Shown here piece after piece: positions 47,781 to 60,013 of a stretch of DNA of 64,000 nucleotides. Position numbers and translations under genes: made by a program. The stretch is taken from the NCBI GenBank assembly GCA_036435485.1, contig CM071598.1, positions 204,889,148 to 204,953,147 on the forward strand, given 5' to 3'. The notes beneath the pieces are model-generated. The model saw only the letters and a program-made list of their open reading frames with translations, did no database searches and was not told the origin of the DNA. How positions within the stretch are numbered: the first letter of the stretch is position 1; every line of letters starts with the position of its first letter. The stretch is from Saposhnikovia divaricata. Lineage: Eukaryota; Streptophyta; Magnoliopsida; Apiales; Apiaceae.

Positions 47781-50486
47781 CATCATATTATTTCATTTAT
47801 AAACTATTTTATTATTCATTCCCATAAATTTTGCCATAAATGAATTATATATATACACACTAAAAATATCTGTGATGGCAATATAATTATAATGGTTGGT
47901 TAAACAATTAAATTAAAAAATAGTTAAAATATTAGATAATGGGAAATGGAAAAATCCAATGAACTTAAATATAATGATAATTAGATATAATTTTTGAAAA
48001 ATTGAATGTTGGTCCAACAAATATATTCAAAAAAATTTGATTATGTATAATTTTGCTAAAGAAAATTATGCATTGGAGAGTTAATTATATATATTTGATT
48101 TCAATTATAAATATTGTTTAACAAATTTTGTTAAACTCAAGTTAAATATTTGTTGAACACTTGTCATACAAAAAATTTCAATTTTTCATAAACGAATGTT
48201 GTAAATATGTTTTTAATAAATTATAAAATGTTATAAATATGTTTTTTTTAAATTTTATGTATTAATAAAATTTTAGTTATTTTAATAAATGATTTTTAAT
48301 CATAGTTATATATGTGTTGAACGAAATTATTTAAGTTTGTATTTAATAATTTTTTTTACCGGAATTCACCTTTATGCACACATATTTTTTATATTAAATT
48401 AATATTAACTAGAATTATATGTTAATAAATTTTACTGAACCAAATTGTTGATCCTAACATTTAATTTATAGATAGATTTATTGTCCGGAATGAAGGAAGT
48501 GTGTGTAAAATACGTTGGCATGCAATTTAAAACTTCTGAAAAGTATCAATTAATTTAACAAGCCAAGTCGATCTACATATTCAGTGAGAATCATTTTTGC
48601 CGTTTGGCAGTAGTAACTAGTAAGTAGAAATCCACTCAATTTCTTGGATGCATGATTCTAAATTTTCATTTTCATGAACTTGGATTTTTCGAAATCTACA
48701 AACAAAGACATGGACAATTGTACTAAATTCGAAATTAGAAAGTTAAGGCTTGGCATATGTATTTATAAAAATATTACATATCTTTCTCATACATTGACCA
48801 TGTTGATATTTATATTTATTTATATCATAATATTCCTTAGTTTTAACGTTGAAATGAAAGACTGTGCATTTCGTTTTACGCGGGTTTGGCTTTGTGTATT
48901 ATTATAATATTTTGTGTTTTTACCAATTAGATGCTGTATTAGTTTTTCGCATTGTGCATGTCCTGTACGACAAAAACAGATTTTTTTACATATCTCTTGA
49001 AATTTATTTACAATATATTTCACATCAATGTTTAATTAAATTAGATGGTCCGTTAAATCCATAGTGCTTGAGGAGACTCGGGGAAAGAGACTCGGAGAGA
49101 TAGATTTTTCACTACCAAGAACAAAGTGCCCAGCAATTTGCATGTTCTTCATGTTTGGGCTGGGGAACATGCATCCATACTTTAATTTGGGCCACTGACA
49201 TTCTACTGGACCCAAACTATTCACTTTCATGGGCCTAGCAAATATCTGTTCGGCTTTTCTTTTCTAACTTTTTCCGAAGGATAGTTTGGATCATATCATG
49301 TTTGTTGATCAAATTATAATGAGCAAGGTAGTATTTTGGAGGCCTAGTCTTCTTATGCCCAAAAAAAAAGACACCAAAATTTCATCAACCAAAATTACAC
49401 TAAATATTTGCAACAAGACTATCCTATCATATAGGTTTTTAGTTTGATAATATATAAGATAAAAATATTGCAATAAAAATATTACAGTATTATTTAGGTT
49501 TTCAGTTTGATGAATACAAGATATAATATACTATATTATGTCCTAGTGATTCCTTAAATCACTAGGACACTCCTCTCATTCCTTTAAAATAAGGATTCTC
49601 TCTCCTATTTTAAAGTTCCCCTAACTTATATTTTATTATAAAAAATTACAAACACTTTTTTTTTATATTGTATGTTGTACTTTTAATGATAGAAAGTACT
49701 TTTAATAATAAAATATCAAATAAGGAATGAGTATAGGAAATATTGTTGGAGATGAAATTACTTATCTATGTCCAAAGTTACTAAGATCTAATTTTTTATA
49801 TTATATTTAAGAAATGAGCTAGGATACTGTTGGAGATGCTCTTAATGCATCCAAATTTCTCGTATCCGTTCCAGGCCCGTCTTAAAAAATATGGGGGCCC
49901 TGTGCTAAAAATAAATAGCAGTCTTCAAAAATATTTAAAAAAAATTACAAATAATAAAATAAAAAAATATGAGAAAGTACTATTATTTGAGAATCAAACT
50001 TTTATAACATAAAAATGATGAAAACAATAAGCCAGAAGACGTATATTTGTTTATACCCTTTAGTCCTTTACCCTTGATAATATATTAACAATTTGAAATT
50101 CATATGGGTAAATGGATAATGGACTCAAAAGACGTATACATGTAACATGATTCAAGATTGAAGATTCAGAGGCTAAAAATCCAGTCACAATATTTGTTAA
50201 AAGTTGGGCTGCCAGTGTCATTGAGAGCATGTTTATTATGCAAGGGGCTGGATAATTGATAATACAATAGGTCGAAGAATATGTTGGAAAAATTTGGGTT
50301 TTTAGCCTCACATTGACTAGTCATTTTGAGCCTAGTTTTGAGTAGTTGTTTATTGCGTGTGTGCAATGGGCGATGCATTATGTTCTCCTCTGAGAGAGCT
50401 TTCCGAGGCATGTTTAATTACTCAAAATGGTTAAGGGATGAATGAGATATGATAGCTCAAATATGGTCCCTTAAGAGTGGAAATTG
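47781..50486. other. AT-rich intergenic DNA
   Basis: No gene recognised. A GTTGGAGATGCTCTTAAT word near 49827-49845 looks like the end of a decayed MITE. Small frames at 48674-49230 and 50060-50411 have no domain support. Confidence 0.45.
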
Positions 50487-51348
50487 TGTTTAGATAATGG
50501 AAGTCCCACATTGAAATGGAAAAGGAGTTTGCATGACTTTATATAGTACAACACTTGAGTAGTGTTCACTTGTGTTGGCTAAGTGTTGCTCCATCTCCTA
50601 CGCGGGCGCGCAGGGGGGTGCGAATTGTGGGCTTTCGAGGGGAAATCCAAGGCTTCGTAAGCCTTCGGGCTTTCCGCGTGTGCGACCTGCGGACACGAAT
50701 GCAGCAGAAAATTGGGCCGGGTAAACCCGGACTAGTTTTGCTATTTTATTATTTCCACTGGGCTCAAAATAAATAAATAAAAATATGTTTTGATTAATTC
50801 GATTAAATCAGAATTAGTTTGATTGATTTGATTAAATCCAAGATTTGATTTAATTATAGATATTGTGTAGTGCACAAGTTTTATCATAATCTTTTCGTTA
50901 CCGCCTTATTTAATTAACGCGTTAATTATTTTAAGCAGTTGTGTAGCGAACAAGATTTGTCAGTCCTATAAATACCCCCTTAGGGTTTAGGTTTAATCAT
51001 CTCATTCGCGGCCTGAACACAACCAAATACCTCTCTCTTCTCTGGTGATAGTTTCTTGCTCGTTCTTGCTTGCCGAAGGTATCGTTCTTTGCAACGCCAT
51101 CGTTTTCTCGTTTTATCCTGGGAGGCTATCGTTTCACACACACGGTGAGAGGCGATATAGATTTAAGGAGACAGCTCTTCCGCTGGACTCGAGATCTCTT
51201 ATATCCTTCTTGTTATTTATTTGCTTATTCACTGTTGTACACCGTTTTTGTTATTCACACACATATTGTTATTTATCATAGATTGTTTCACAGTCTTAAA
51301 GCTATTTTATATATATCTCTGACTAATACATCTGTCTCTTTTATTTCT
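50487..51348 (+). repeat. Probable 5' LTR and leader of the copia element
   Basis: TGTTTAGATAATGGAAGTCCCACATTG is a start typical of plant Ty1/copia LTRs. CCTATAAATACCC (near 50967-50980) fits a TATA box. The LTR end and primer site are not clear, and the partner LTR lies outside the window. Confidence 0.5.
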
Positions 51349-52859
51349 ATGAATAACAGTTTAATGGCTAACACTGTGAACAACGGAAATATGGAGGCTG
51401 ATCCCAACGCTCAGATTATAACATCTGATGGGGATCACTATCCACCGCCACACTCTAACGCACAGATTATAACATCTGATGTGAGTGTGAAGCCGTTTGG
51501 ACACGTGCCTGTGGGACATGTGCCTGTGGGACATACTGTCATTGGACAGTTTAATGTTCCGATTGGATTGACCACGTCAGGTTTCGTTCCTACGAACGGA
51601 CATGCAGTGCCTATTGGTGTGCAAACATCGGTTGTACAGACGCCTGTTATGCTTGTGGAGCCTAGTACACATATGGCACCTGTTATGCCTACGGTTCCTG
51701 CTGTGCCTGCTGCACATGCTGAGAAACCTGAGAAGTTCAATGGTACGAACAAATGCTAGCAGCAAAAGATGCCGTTTTACCTGACCACGTTGCATATGGA
51801 TCGCTATCTCAAAGAGGATCCACCGTTGCTCACTGCTAAGAGTAACACGCAAATAGTTTATGTTGTTGATGCTTGGAAGCACGCCGACTATATCTGCCGG
51901 AATTATGTGCTGAATTGTTTGAATAACTCGTTGTATAACGTGTACAGTACGAAGCCAATAGCTAAGGTCTTATAGGAGTCACTTGACCATAAGTACAAAA
52001 CCGAGGATGTTGGGGCTAAGAAGTGGATTGTTGGCCGCTTTCTTGATTAAAATATGGCGGATTCTAAGACTGTGGTCAGTCAGGTGCAAGAGCTACAGGT
52101 GATCATCCATGATATTCATGCTGAAGGGATGATCATAAGTGAGTCTTTCCAAGTTGCTGCTGTGATTGAGAAGCTACCACCTGGATGGAAAGATTTCAAG
52201 AACTACCTTAAGCACAAGCGCAAGGAGATGTCTATGGAGGATCTGATCGTTAGACTTCGCATTGAAGAAGACAACCGGGGATCCGAGACGAAGATGAATG
52301 TTGCCACTAAAAAGGCAAACATGGTGGAACATAAGCCCAAGAAGAATAATTCTGGTAAAGGGGCAAAGCTGGCACCCAAGGGAGGAATTTCGAAGACGAA
52401 GTTTCAAGGGAAGTGCTACAACTGCGACAAAGTGGGTCATAGGTCTTCTGATTGCAGGAAGCCCAAGAAGCCCAACAAGAAGAAGGAAGCAAACATGGTC
52501 GATGATATCTCAAAGGAGATGGGTGACATAGACCTCTGTGCTACGGTCTCTGAGGTGAACCTGGTTGGCTCCAACTCAAAGGAATGGTGGATTGAGACAG
52601 GAGCTACAAGGCATGTTTGTTCAGATAAGGCGATTTTCTCTAGCCTCAAAGCTTCCGATGCTGGTGATAAGCTTTACATGGGGAATTCAGCAACTTCAAC
52701 CATTGAAGAGGAAGGCACAGTGATTCTAAAGATGACCTCTGGGAAGAATTTGACTTTGAAAAATGTACTTTATGTGCCTGATATTCGCAAGAACCTTGTG
52801 TCTGGTTTCTTGTTGAATAAGCATGGTTTTCGCATTGTTTTAGAGTCGAATAAGGTTAT
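51349..52859 (+). pseudogene. Ty1/copia gag and protease start, three in-frame stops, truncated
   Basis: All pieces are in one frame. A start MNNSLMANTV leads to a valine/proline-rich region, then the gag domain ([50 protein letters not shown]). The CCHC knuckle is [14 protein letters not shown]. The protease site reads [11 protein letters not shown], with Glu in place of the catalytic Asp. Stops lie at TAG 51757-51759, TAG 51973-51975 and TAA 52048-52050. The frame is cut by the long-LTR element at 52860; the rest should lie beyond the window. Not functional. Confidence 0.92.
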
Positions 52860-54311
52860 TGTAAGAACCCAGATTTTGGGTGGAATTAAAACTTTTATGT
52901 ATTTAATGATGTAAGAATGAATAGTGGTTACGACTACAATGTAATAATTGATATTTGGAAAGAATAAATGGAATTCGACTTTATTATTTCTATGTCTTGA
53001 AGAATGCTAAAGGGTGACAACATAGGTAAGAATAATCTATCTTCTAAGGGAATAAGATATGGCAATTTCAAGCAGGAGAATATTCTCATGTCATCCAGAT
53101 CGATAACGACTAAGGGAATATAAATTGGAAAGTTAGAATGAAAGATGGAGAATGATAGTATTAATATTAAAAAGGATTCCCGGTAAACCCTAATTAGAAA
53201 TCCGTGAAATATTCCTACGAACGATCAATCGAAACGAGCAATAACCGGACACAGAAACAAGCAGGGAAGCTAGATTCATGCATGTGCTACTAAGGTACAA
53301 TATCTAGCAACCAAGTGGCTTAAAGTAACTAGCATACTTGGAGATGTAAGTAGTACTTAGAAAAACCAACCAATACTTAGCCTTCCACCATCCAAAACAT
53401 AACACTTGTCCCTCCAAATTGCCTCATCCATGACATCACACTCCACTAACACAACTAAGATGAGATATTATCTATCCAAATTCACTTTATGCATAATTGA
53501 CCAAAGAAAAGCAAGAAACCAAGCAAACACTCTCCATCCCTTTTTTTTCTTCAAACTCTCGGCCAAGGAGCTAGAAGAGTAGGTTCCCACCATTGTTTGA
53601 TCTTAAAATTTTTAGGGTAAGTACTACATATCATAACTTAGATCCCCTAGAAATTTCAGCCTCAAATTCACTTTCTTTCATTTTCAAATAAATCATCAAA
53701 GGTGATGATGAATAGTGTTTTCAAGAACTAATCCTTGTTTTTCTTGTTTTCATGGTTGATCCTAGCTAAGTTAAGGCTATCCAAGGGCAATACCAAGCTT
53801 TGTGAGGCTATTACATACTACAAGAAAGGTATAAGACTTGAAAACCCTAGATCTACTTTGAGTTTTAAGCATGTTCTTGATGGATCTAGCTTAGTTATGA
53901 TTATGTTCATGTTATAAGCATGCTTAGTTAGTGATTTGATTAACATGATGATTTTGATACTAAGATCAGTAGCTTCTGGACTTGTTGAGGTGATTATTAT
54001 GTGTATAAGTTGTTTAGATGCCCGGTGTGTCTTGGGTTGTTGATTGTGATTTTTGGAACGTTCGTATTATAGCCGTTATAATGCCGAAATTTCATTAACC
54101 ATTGAAAACCGTGCATCAAAGTAGGTCTAATGGCCGAAACTGGACAAGTATCTAACATGCCCTTGTAGATCTTGAGTCGTAGATCATTTTGGAAAAAGAA
54201 TCGAATCAAACAGACTTACGGTTTAGGATTTATGACCGATTTACTAAAAGTAGTTCGAATCCGTAAACGAAAGTTCGTAACTGAAATTGAATCCCGATAA
54301 AATATGTAAAG

Positions 54312-54611
54312 TCATGACGAATCTTGGTAAATAAATACTAGAGGTAAAAAGGAAGGTGTGAAAGAAAACCGTATGTCAAAAGGATCATTTTTCGATTTAT
54401 TAAAAATATTCGAGTCGAGGTTAAACGCGAACGAACCCCTAAAAGACGACTCTATTATAACTTCGGTAAAACACTTAGAAAACGGGCGATAAAACTCGGA
54501 GTATAATGTTGGTTCGTAACGATCGACCTTAGAACTTGTATGACTTAAGTATGTCCCAAGTGTAAGTACAGTGACATGTCGTATTAACGAACGAATGTCG
54601 GGTCGGATCAA
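54312..54611 (-). other. Open frame in the LTR, also open in the sister copy
   Basis: A 99-codon frame antisense to the LTR; the sister copy at 57367-57684 is also open. The two proteins differ at about 11-12 of 99 positions, i.e. most nucleotide changes alter residues, so selection on a protein is not supported. No domain recognised. Confidence 0.15.
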
Positions 54612-54832
54612 TGATAAAAGGAATCCACAAAAAGGGGTATAACGAGATAACTCGAGAACGTGTTTCGATTTAAGTATAACTTAACTTTTAAGATGTTAAG
54701 TGATTAATCCCGAATGCCTTGGCTATTTATAGATCACCAAGCTGAACCGGGACCCGCTACCACTACCCCTTACCGTACTCGACTACCAGGCAAGTTTCAA
54801 TTCCCTTCTTTTAGGCTGTTGTTGTGATTGAA

Positions 54833-54852
54833 TATATATATATATATATATA

Positions 54853-54889
<37 letters not shown>
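54833..54889. repeat. (TA)n-(TG)n microsatellite
   Basis: About 17 TA units with one interruption, then about 11 TG units. The sister LTR has only a short ATATATATAT at the same place (about 57150). Confidence 0.95.
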
Positions 54890-56219
54890 TTTCTGTTATA
54901 CATATGCCATAGCATGTGTAACACCCCCAGATCCGGGGTCCGGGATCCGGTGGTTACGGTTTCCAATTCTGTCCACAACAATTGAACTTTCCTTAACATA
55001 AAATAAATTACATCTCTATGACCCAACACAACAATATAAAACACACCCGTTATAGTCCCAGAGATGAAATCAGAGTAACAATCAAATTTTATTAATCACA
55101 TTATGAGTTCTTACAATCCAAAAGAATTTCAATATAAATACATACTCTTTGCCATCCATTTACATAAGTCATACTAGACAATATTCTTGGTACGGAAAGA
55201 ATAAATATACCCTACCAATAGCTTCTTCTTCAGCTCTGGTAGTCTCATCGTCCTCGCCCGCGTCGAGTGCGCCTTGTGCGAGTCATCTAGTCTAGCTGTT
55301 GTTGTGATATAATAATAAAGCAAGGGTGAGCAATAGCCCACCAACAATAATATATAACTGAACGATAATGTAACAGTTCAAAAGTATCTTTCAAACCATA
55401 TGCCATGCATTTACGGAAATGATGCCAGTATAATATGAACGATGAAGTTACCAGGTAACTGAAAGTATTTGTTTGAAGAAATATCTGCTACATCAAAGTA
55501 AGCGAGATATTCTTATTGTTATTAAGAAGAGGAACTTGCAAGAAAAGGGTTGCAATTCCAGTTATGACACTATTCCAACTCTGCCAACAGTAATCATGTT
55601 GTAGGAAATAAATAAATTTGGATGATGAACCAATGATGGAGTATTCACCGCGCCCGCTGTTCCAATCTTGATGATCAGTCGAGATCGTACAGCTCAATTT
55701 AGATTTACTACCGGTAGAAGGAAGAACTGACGGCTTTACTTGTATACCGCCTTGCTAGCTCTCCCCGGCCAACGGTTGGGCCAAAGGGGATGGACCGGCG
55801 CTACTCGGCCTCTTACACGACTCCTAGTTCAAATAGAATTCATGATTCTGAATGTAACGTTCGTCCCCCTTTCCCCAAGTATAATACTTGTTGATAAGAC
55901 TCCACAAGGTAGTCGTATCTAATTGGAAAGGAAAATTTACCAATAGCTCCCAAGCTATTACTTGGTAACGGATATCAACTTGTTCCAGTAATCTTACCCC
56001 TCGAAAGATGAGAAGGTAAGCAATGACTTAATAAGTCAACAGTATCCGAGTTGCGAGTGAAGGGAATACTCTATGACCGGGAAGTCGACAAGATAAATAA
56101 CATTTTCCAAGTAAGGTTCCCTTATTATTAAGGAGATAGACTCAAAGAAGAATAATGTCTGAGAACCTTTCTTGATATAAGATTAATAATAATATGACTT
56201 CGAAATATTTTCTGTAATA

Positions 56220-56905
56220 ATCGAAGAAGATAAACCTCATCGAGATTATTCTAAGTATGGAATAAATATTCAGAGAATATTTATTGAGTTAAAATATTTA
56301 AAGAATATTTGGGAATATGAAAGAATATCTTTAATCAGAGTATTTCTCCAAAATAATCCCAGAAGAAATATCAGGGGAATATTTATTGAATAAATAAATA
56401 TTTAAATGAATATTCAAAACAATATTCATTAATTAATAAGACCTGAAAAGAATATTTAAGGTAATATTCATAATTAATTAGGAATTTAAATGAATATTCA
56501 AAAGTAATATTCATTTAATGAATAATATCCTAAATGAATATCAAGTAATATTCATTTAGTAATCCAAGCCTTAAGGAATATTCGAGATAATATTCGATAA
56601 TTAAATCAAGCTTCAGATGAATATTTAAATAATGTTCATCAAGTATTTAATATCTTAAATGAATATTCAAAAGTAATATTTATGTAATAAAATAATATTC
56701 TAAAGGAATATCCAAATAATATTTATTTAATAGTCTCATCTTTAGAAGAATATTTGAAATAATAGTCGATAATCAATTCGACTCTGAATGAATATTGAGA
56801 AATATTATTCGATGAATAGTTACGTTCAAATAATTATTTGAAGTAAGGATCGTTAAAATAATTAGTCTCGAACGAATATTCAAATAATATTCGTCGCCCA
56901 AATAA
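56220..56905. repeat. Array of GAATATTC-type palindromes in the solo LTR
   Basis: Dozens of AATATTC/GAATATT words in units of roughly 65-80 bp (for example GAATATTCAAAAGTAATATTCATTTA). The sister copy lies at 60225-60860. Confidence 0.85.
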
Positions 56906-59670
56906 TAGAAAATATTTACTTAAATATTTTCCTCCGAGGTAATCTCGATATATCAAGGAATATTGACTCCCGGTCTATATTTGATTAATGAGAGGTATAC
57001 GCCCTTCTATGAGGGTCTTACAATAACCGGCTTATAACTGATATATAACTATCTAGCTTATAAGCCAACAATAACATTCAGGGAACAAGTATATCAATTC
57101 AACTTGAAAGTAGGCATGCATGCAATGGCATATGTATATCAGCAATCATATATATATATTTATTCAATCACAACAACAGCCTAAAAGAAGGGAATTGAAA
57201 CTTGCCTGGTAGTCGAGTACGGTAAGGGGTAGTGGTAGCGGGTCCCGGTTCAGCTTGGTGATCTATAAATAGCCAAGGCATTCGGGATTAATCACTTAAC
57301 ATATTAAAAGTTAAGTTATACTTAAATCGAAACACGTTCTCGAGTTATCTCGTTATACCCCCTTTAGTGGATTACTTATTATCACTGATCCGACCCGACA
57401 TTCGTTCGTTAATACGACATGTCACTGCATTTATACTTGGGACATACTTAAGTCATATGAGTTCTAAGGTTGATCGTTACGAACCAATATTATACTCCGA
57501 GTTTTATCGCCCGTTTTCTAAGTGTTTTACCGAAGTTATAAAAGAGTCGTCTTTTAGGGGTTCGTTCGTGTTTAACCTCGACTCGAACATTTTTAATAAA
57601 TCGAAAAATGCTCTTTTTGACATACGGTTTTCTTTCACAACTTCCTTCTTACCCCTAGTATTTATTTACCAAGATTCGCCATGACGTTACATAGTTTACG
57701 AGGGTTCAATTTCAGTTACGAACTTTCGTTTACGGATTCGAACTACTTTTAGTAATTTGGTCATAAATCCTAAACCGTAAGTCCGTTTCACGTGATCTTT
57801 ATATCAAAACTAAGCTTAGAACATTACCTATCCTATCATGGCAGATAAGGTCTCTGGACAGTAGGGGTTCGACATGGAAAATGGCATACAAAACATGGTA
57901 TTGTAAAATCGGGCATTATAACGGCTGTAAATCGAATATCTACCAATTTCGAATCTTCCCATAAACATAGTATCCAACCCAAACATCATATACATGACTT
58001 ATAGACATGAACTGAGGCCAAGAAATGCCTTTCCGTTCATCTAGCTATTTACATCATTAATCCAAAATCCATACATAATCATGCTTATAATCTTAACATA
58101 ACCATAACTAAGTTATAACTATCATAAACATGCTTAAATCTCAAACAAGGGTTAGGGTTTCAAGAGCTTTATACCTTCATTATATAGTGATATAGCCTTA
58201 CTAAGCCTTGTATGGTCCTTAGGAGTGATTATGCTTGCTAGATTAACCATGGAAAATCAAGAAAACAAAGTTAGTACTTGATGAACACTATTCACCCTCC
58301 TCTTGTTTGATTTTTTTGAAAATGGAAAAGGATGAGTTTGAAGCTAAGATTTTGAGGAGATAAGTTTTATGAAATGTAAGACTCACCTTAATTATTTCAA
58401 GAGCAAACAATGGTGGGAAGATGGAGTTTGGATTTGGAATTTATGTTGAGGCCGAATGGAATGGAAATGGGGGGGGGGGAGTGTTCTTGCTCTTTTCTTT
58501 GTATTGGTTGATTGTAATAATGTTTAAAGTGATTTTGTGAGATAATATCTCATCCAAGTGGTGCTAGTGGAGTGTGATGCATTGGATGAGGTAATTAGCA
58601 TGGACAAGTGTTGTGTTTTCCATGGTTGAAAGCTTAACCAAGGGTTTTTGATTTCTAAGTACTAGTTATGCTCCAATTAATCTAGTTACTCTTGCCCACT
58701 TGGTTACTAGATATTTATACTAGTATCTTGCACAAGACTCTTGCTTCCTCTGCTTGTTTCTGTGTCCGGTTATTACCCGTTTCGATTGATCGTTCGTGGG
58801 AATATTTCACGGATTTCTAATTAGGGTTTACCGGGAATCCTCTTTAATATTAATACTTTCATTCTCCATCTTTCATTCTAACTTTCCAATTTATATTCCT
58901 TAAATCCATTCGTTAAATACTTAAGGCTATCAGTGTCCAGGGAACTCTCGGAGAAAATAAAAGTGCGGTTTTTCAGAATCCGACAGCTTTTACATACACT
59001 TATTTTCCCCCTGGATCACTAATACGAACTCGGAAATCCGTTCCGAATACTTCTATATAGTGTCGTCTCATATTATTATATACTCCCACCAAAACACTAT
59101 TCATTCTGTATTCTTTACTTGTTCTCTTAGGGTTGTATAATTGTCCGTATTCTCTTTCGATCGTTCCTTAACCTTTTTACGGAACTACTGGATTAATCGT
59201 TATCGATCTGGATGACATGAGAGTATTCTCTTGCTTGAATTTGCCATATCTTATTCCCTTAGAAGATAGATTATTCTTACCTATGTTGTCACCCTTTAGC
59301 ATTCTTCAAGACATAGAAATAATAAAGTCGAATTCCATTCATTCTTTCCAAATATCAATTATTACATTGTAGCCATAACCACTCCTCAGTGGTTTCCTAC
59401 CTTCATTTTTAAATCAAATATAATAACATCCCAAAATATCAAATCCTCAAATTTAATATCTCAATTCTTGGATTATAATAATATTTAATCCACTGTCCGG
59501 TCAAATATTATACCGAAAAGAATTTGGAATTTCTGAATTCCGATCGTCTCTGCATTCACTTATTTCCTCCGCTTATCACTAATATGACTTCGAAACATCC
59601 ATAACACGTCCCGTACATAGGGTGGAGTGAAAAGTTTTCCAACTTACAAAATCACTATTCATCCACCAAA

Positions 59671-59746
59671 TTACTATGCACGTACAGGAAACACTATGCA
59701 CGTACGGGAAATACTATGCACGTATGGGAAACACTATGCACGTACT
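59671..59746. repeat. ~20-bp tandem repeat, four units
   Basis: Four units of CTATGCACGTACGGGAAACA with small changes. Within the segment that the outer LTR lacks. Confidence 0.9.
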
Positions 59747-60013
59747 CATTTTCCTTCAAGGATCCATTAGCTCCTTCCTGGATGGTAGATTATTCTTATC
59801 TAGGTCCTCAACCATCGAATTCCTCTATTCTGACAATATACCAATGCATCAGGATCATTGTCCAAAGCAATATCCATTCATTACAATCATTGTTCTTTGA
59901 AACCACCATTCATTAGAGCTGGTGACCTTGTTGTCGGAATCATTGTTCCCCATTTTATCATTACTTAATAAAAAGTTTTAATTATATCCAAAATTTGGGG
60001 TTCTTACAGCATG

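Larger units (their letters stand above)
52860..54916 (+). repeat. 5' LTR of the long-LTR element, first part
   Basis: Matches the reverse complement of 57115-60008. Relative to that copy it lacks about 520 bp (corresponding to 59410-59930) and about 290 bp (58900-59190). Ends at the duplication GCATG (54912-54916). Confidence 0.88.
54917..60008 (-). mobile_element. 5.09-kb solo LTR of the same family, inserted in opposite orientation
   Basis: On the - strand it begins TGTAAGAACCCC (60008) and ends GGGGGTGTTACA (54917). It is flanked by GCATG at 54912-54916 and 60009-60013, a perfect 5-bp duplication. Its two halves are inverted copies of the host LTR parts on either side. No primer site or coding region is included, so it is a solo LTR. 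It gives the full-length reference for this LTR family. Confidence 0.88.

Noticed and set aside
49036..49230. 64-codon ORF on the - strand in a GC-richer patch
   Set aside because: No homology recognised, no partner exon, and bounded by AT-rich non-coding DNA.
36997..50486. Possibility of a hidden host gene in the 13-kb AT-rich region
   Set aside because: No frame above ~80 codons and no exon-like GC-rich segments with splice borders were found; recognised content is transposon-derived.
55740..55922. 60-codon ORF repeated at 61186-61368
   Set aside because: It is the same LTR DNA in two copies; length and composition give no coding support.
57367..57684. 105-codon ORF conserved between LTR copies (with 54312-54611)
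   Set aside because: Both are open, but most differences between them change residues, no domain is seen, and the frame is antisense to the LTR. Recent common origin explains the similarity.
59671..59746. Regular repeats that could suggest a CRISPR array
   Set aside because: The units are directly adjacent without spacers, in a plant LTR; a plain tandem repeat.
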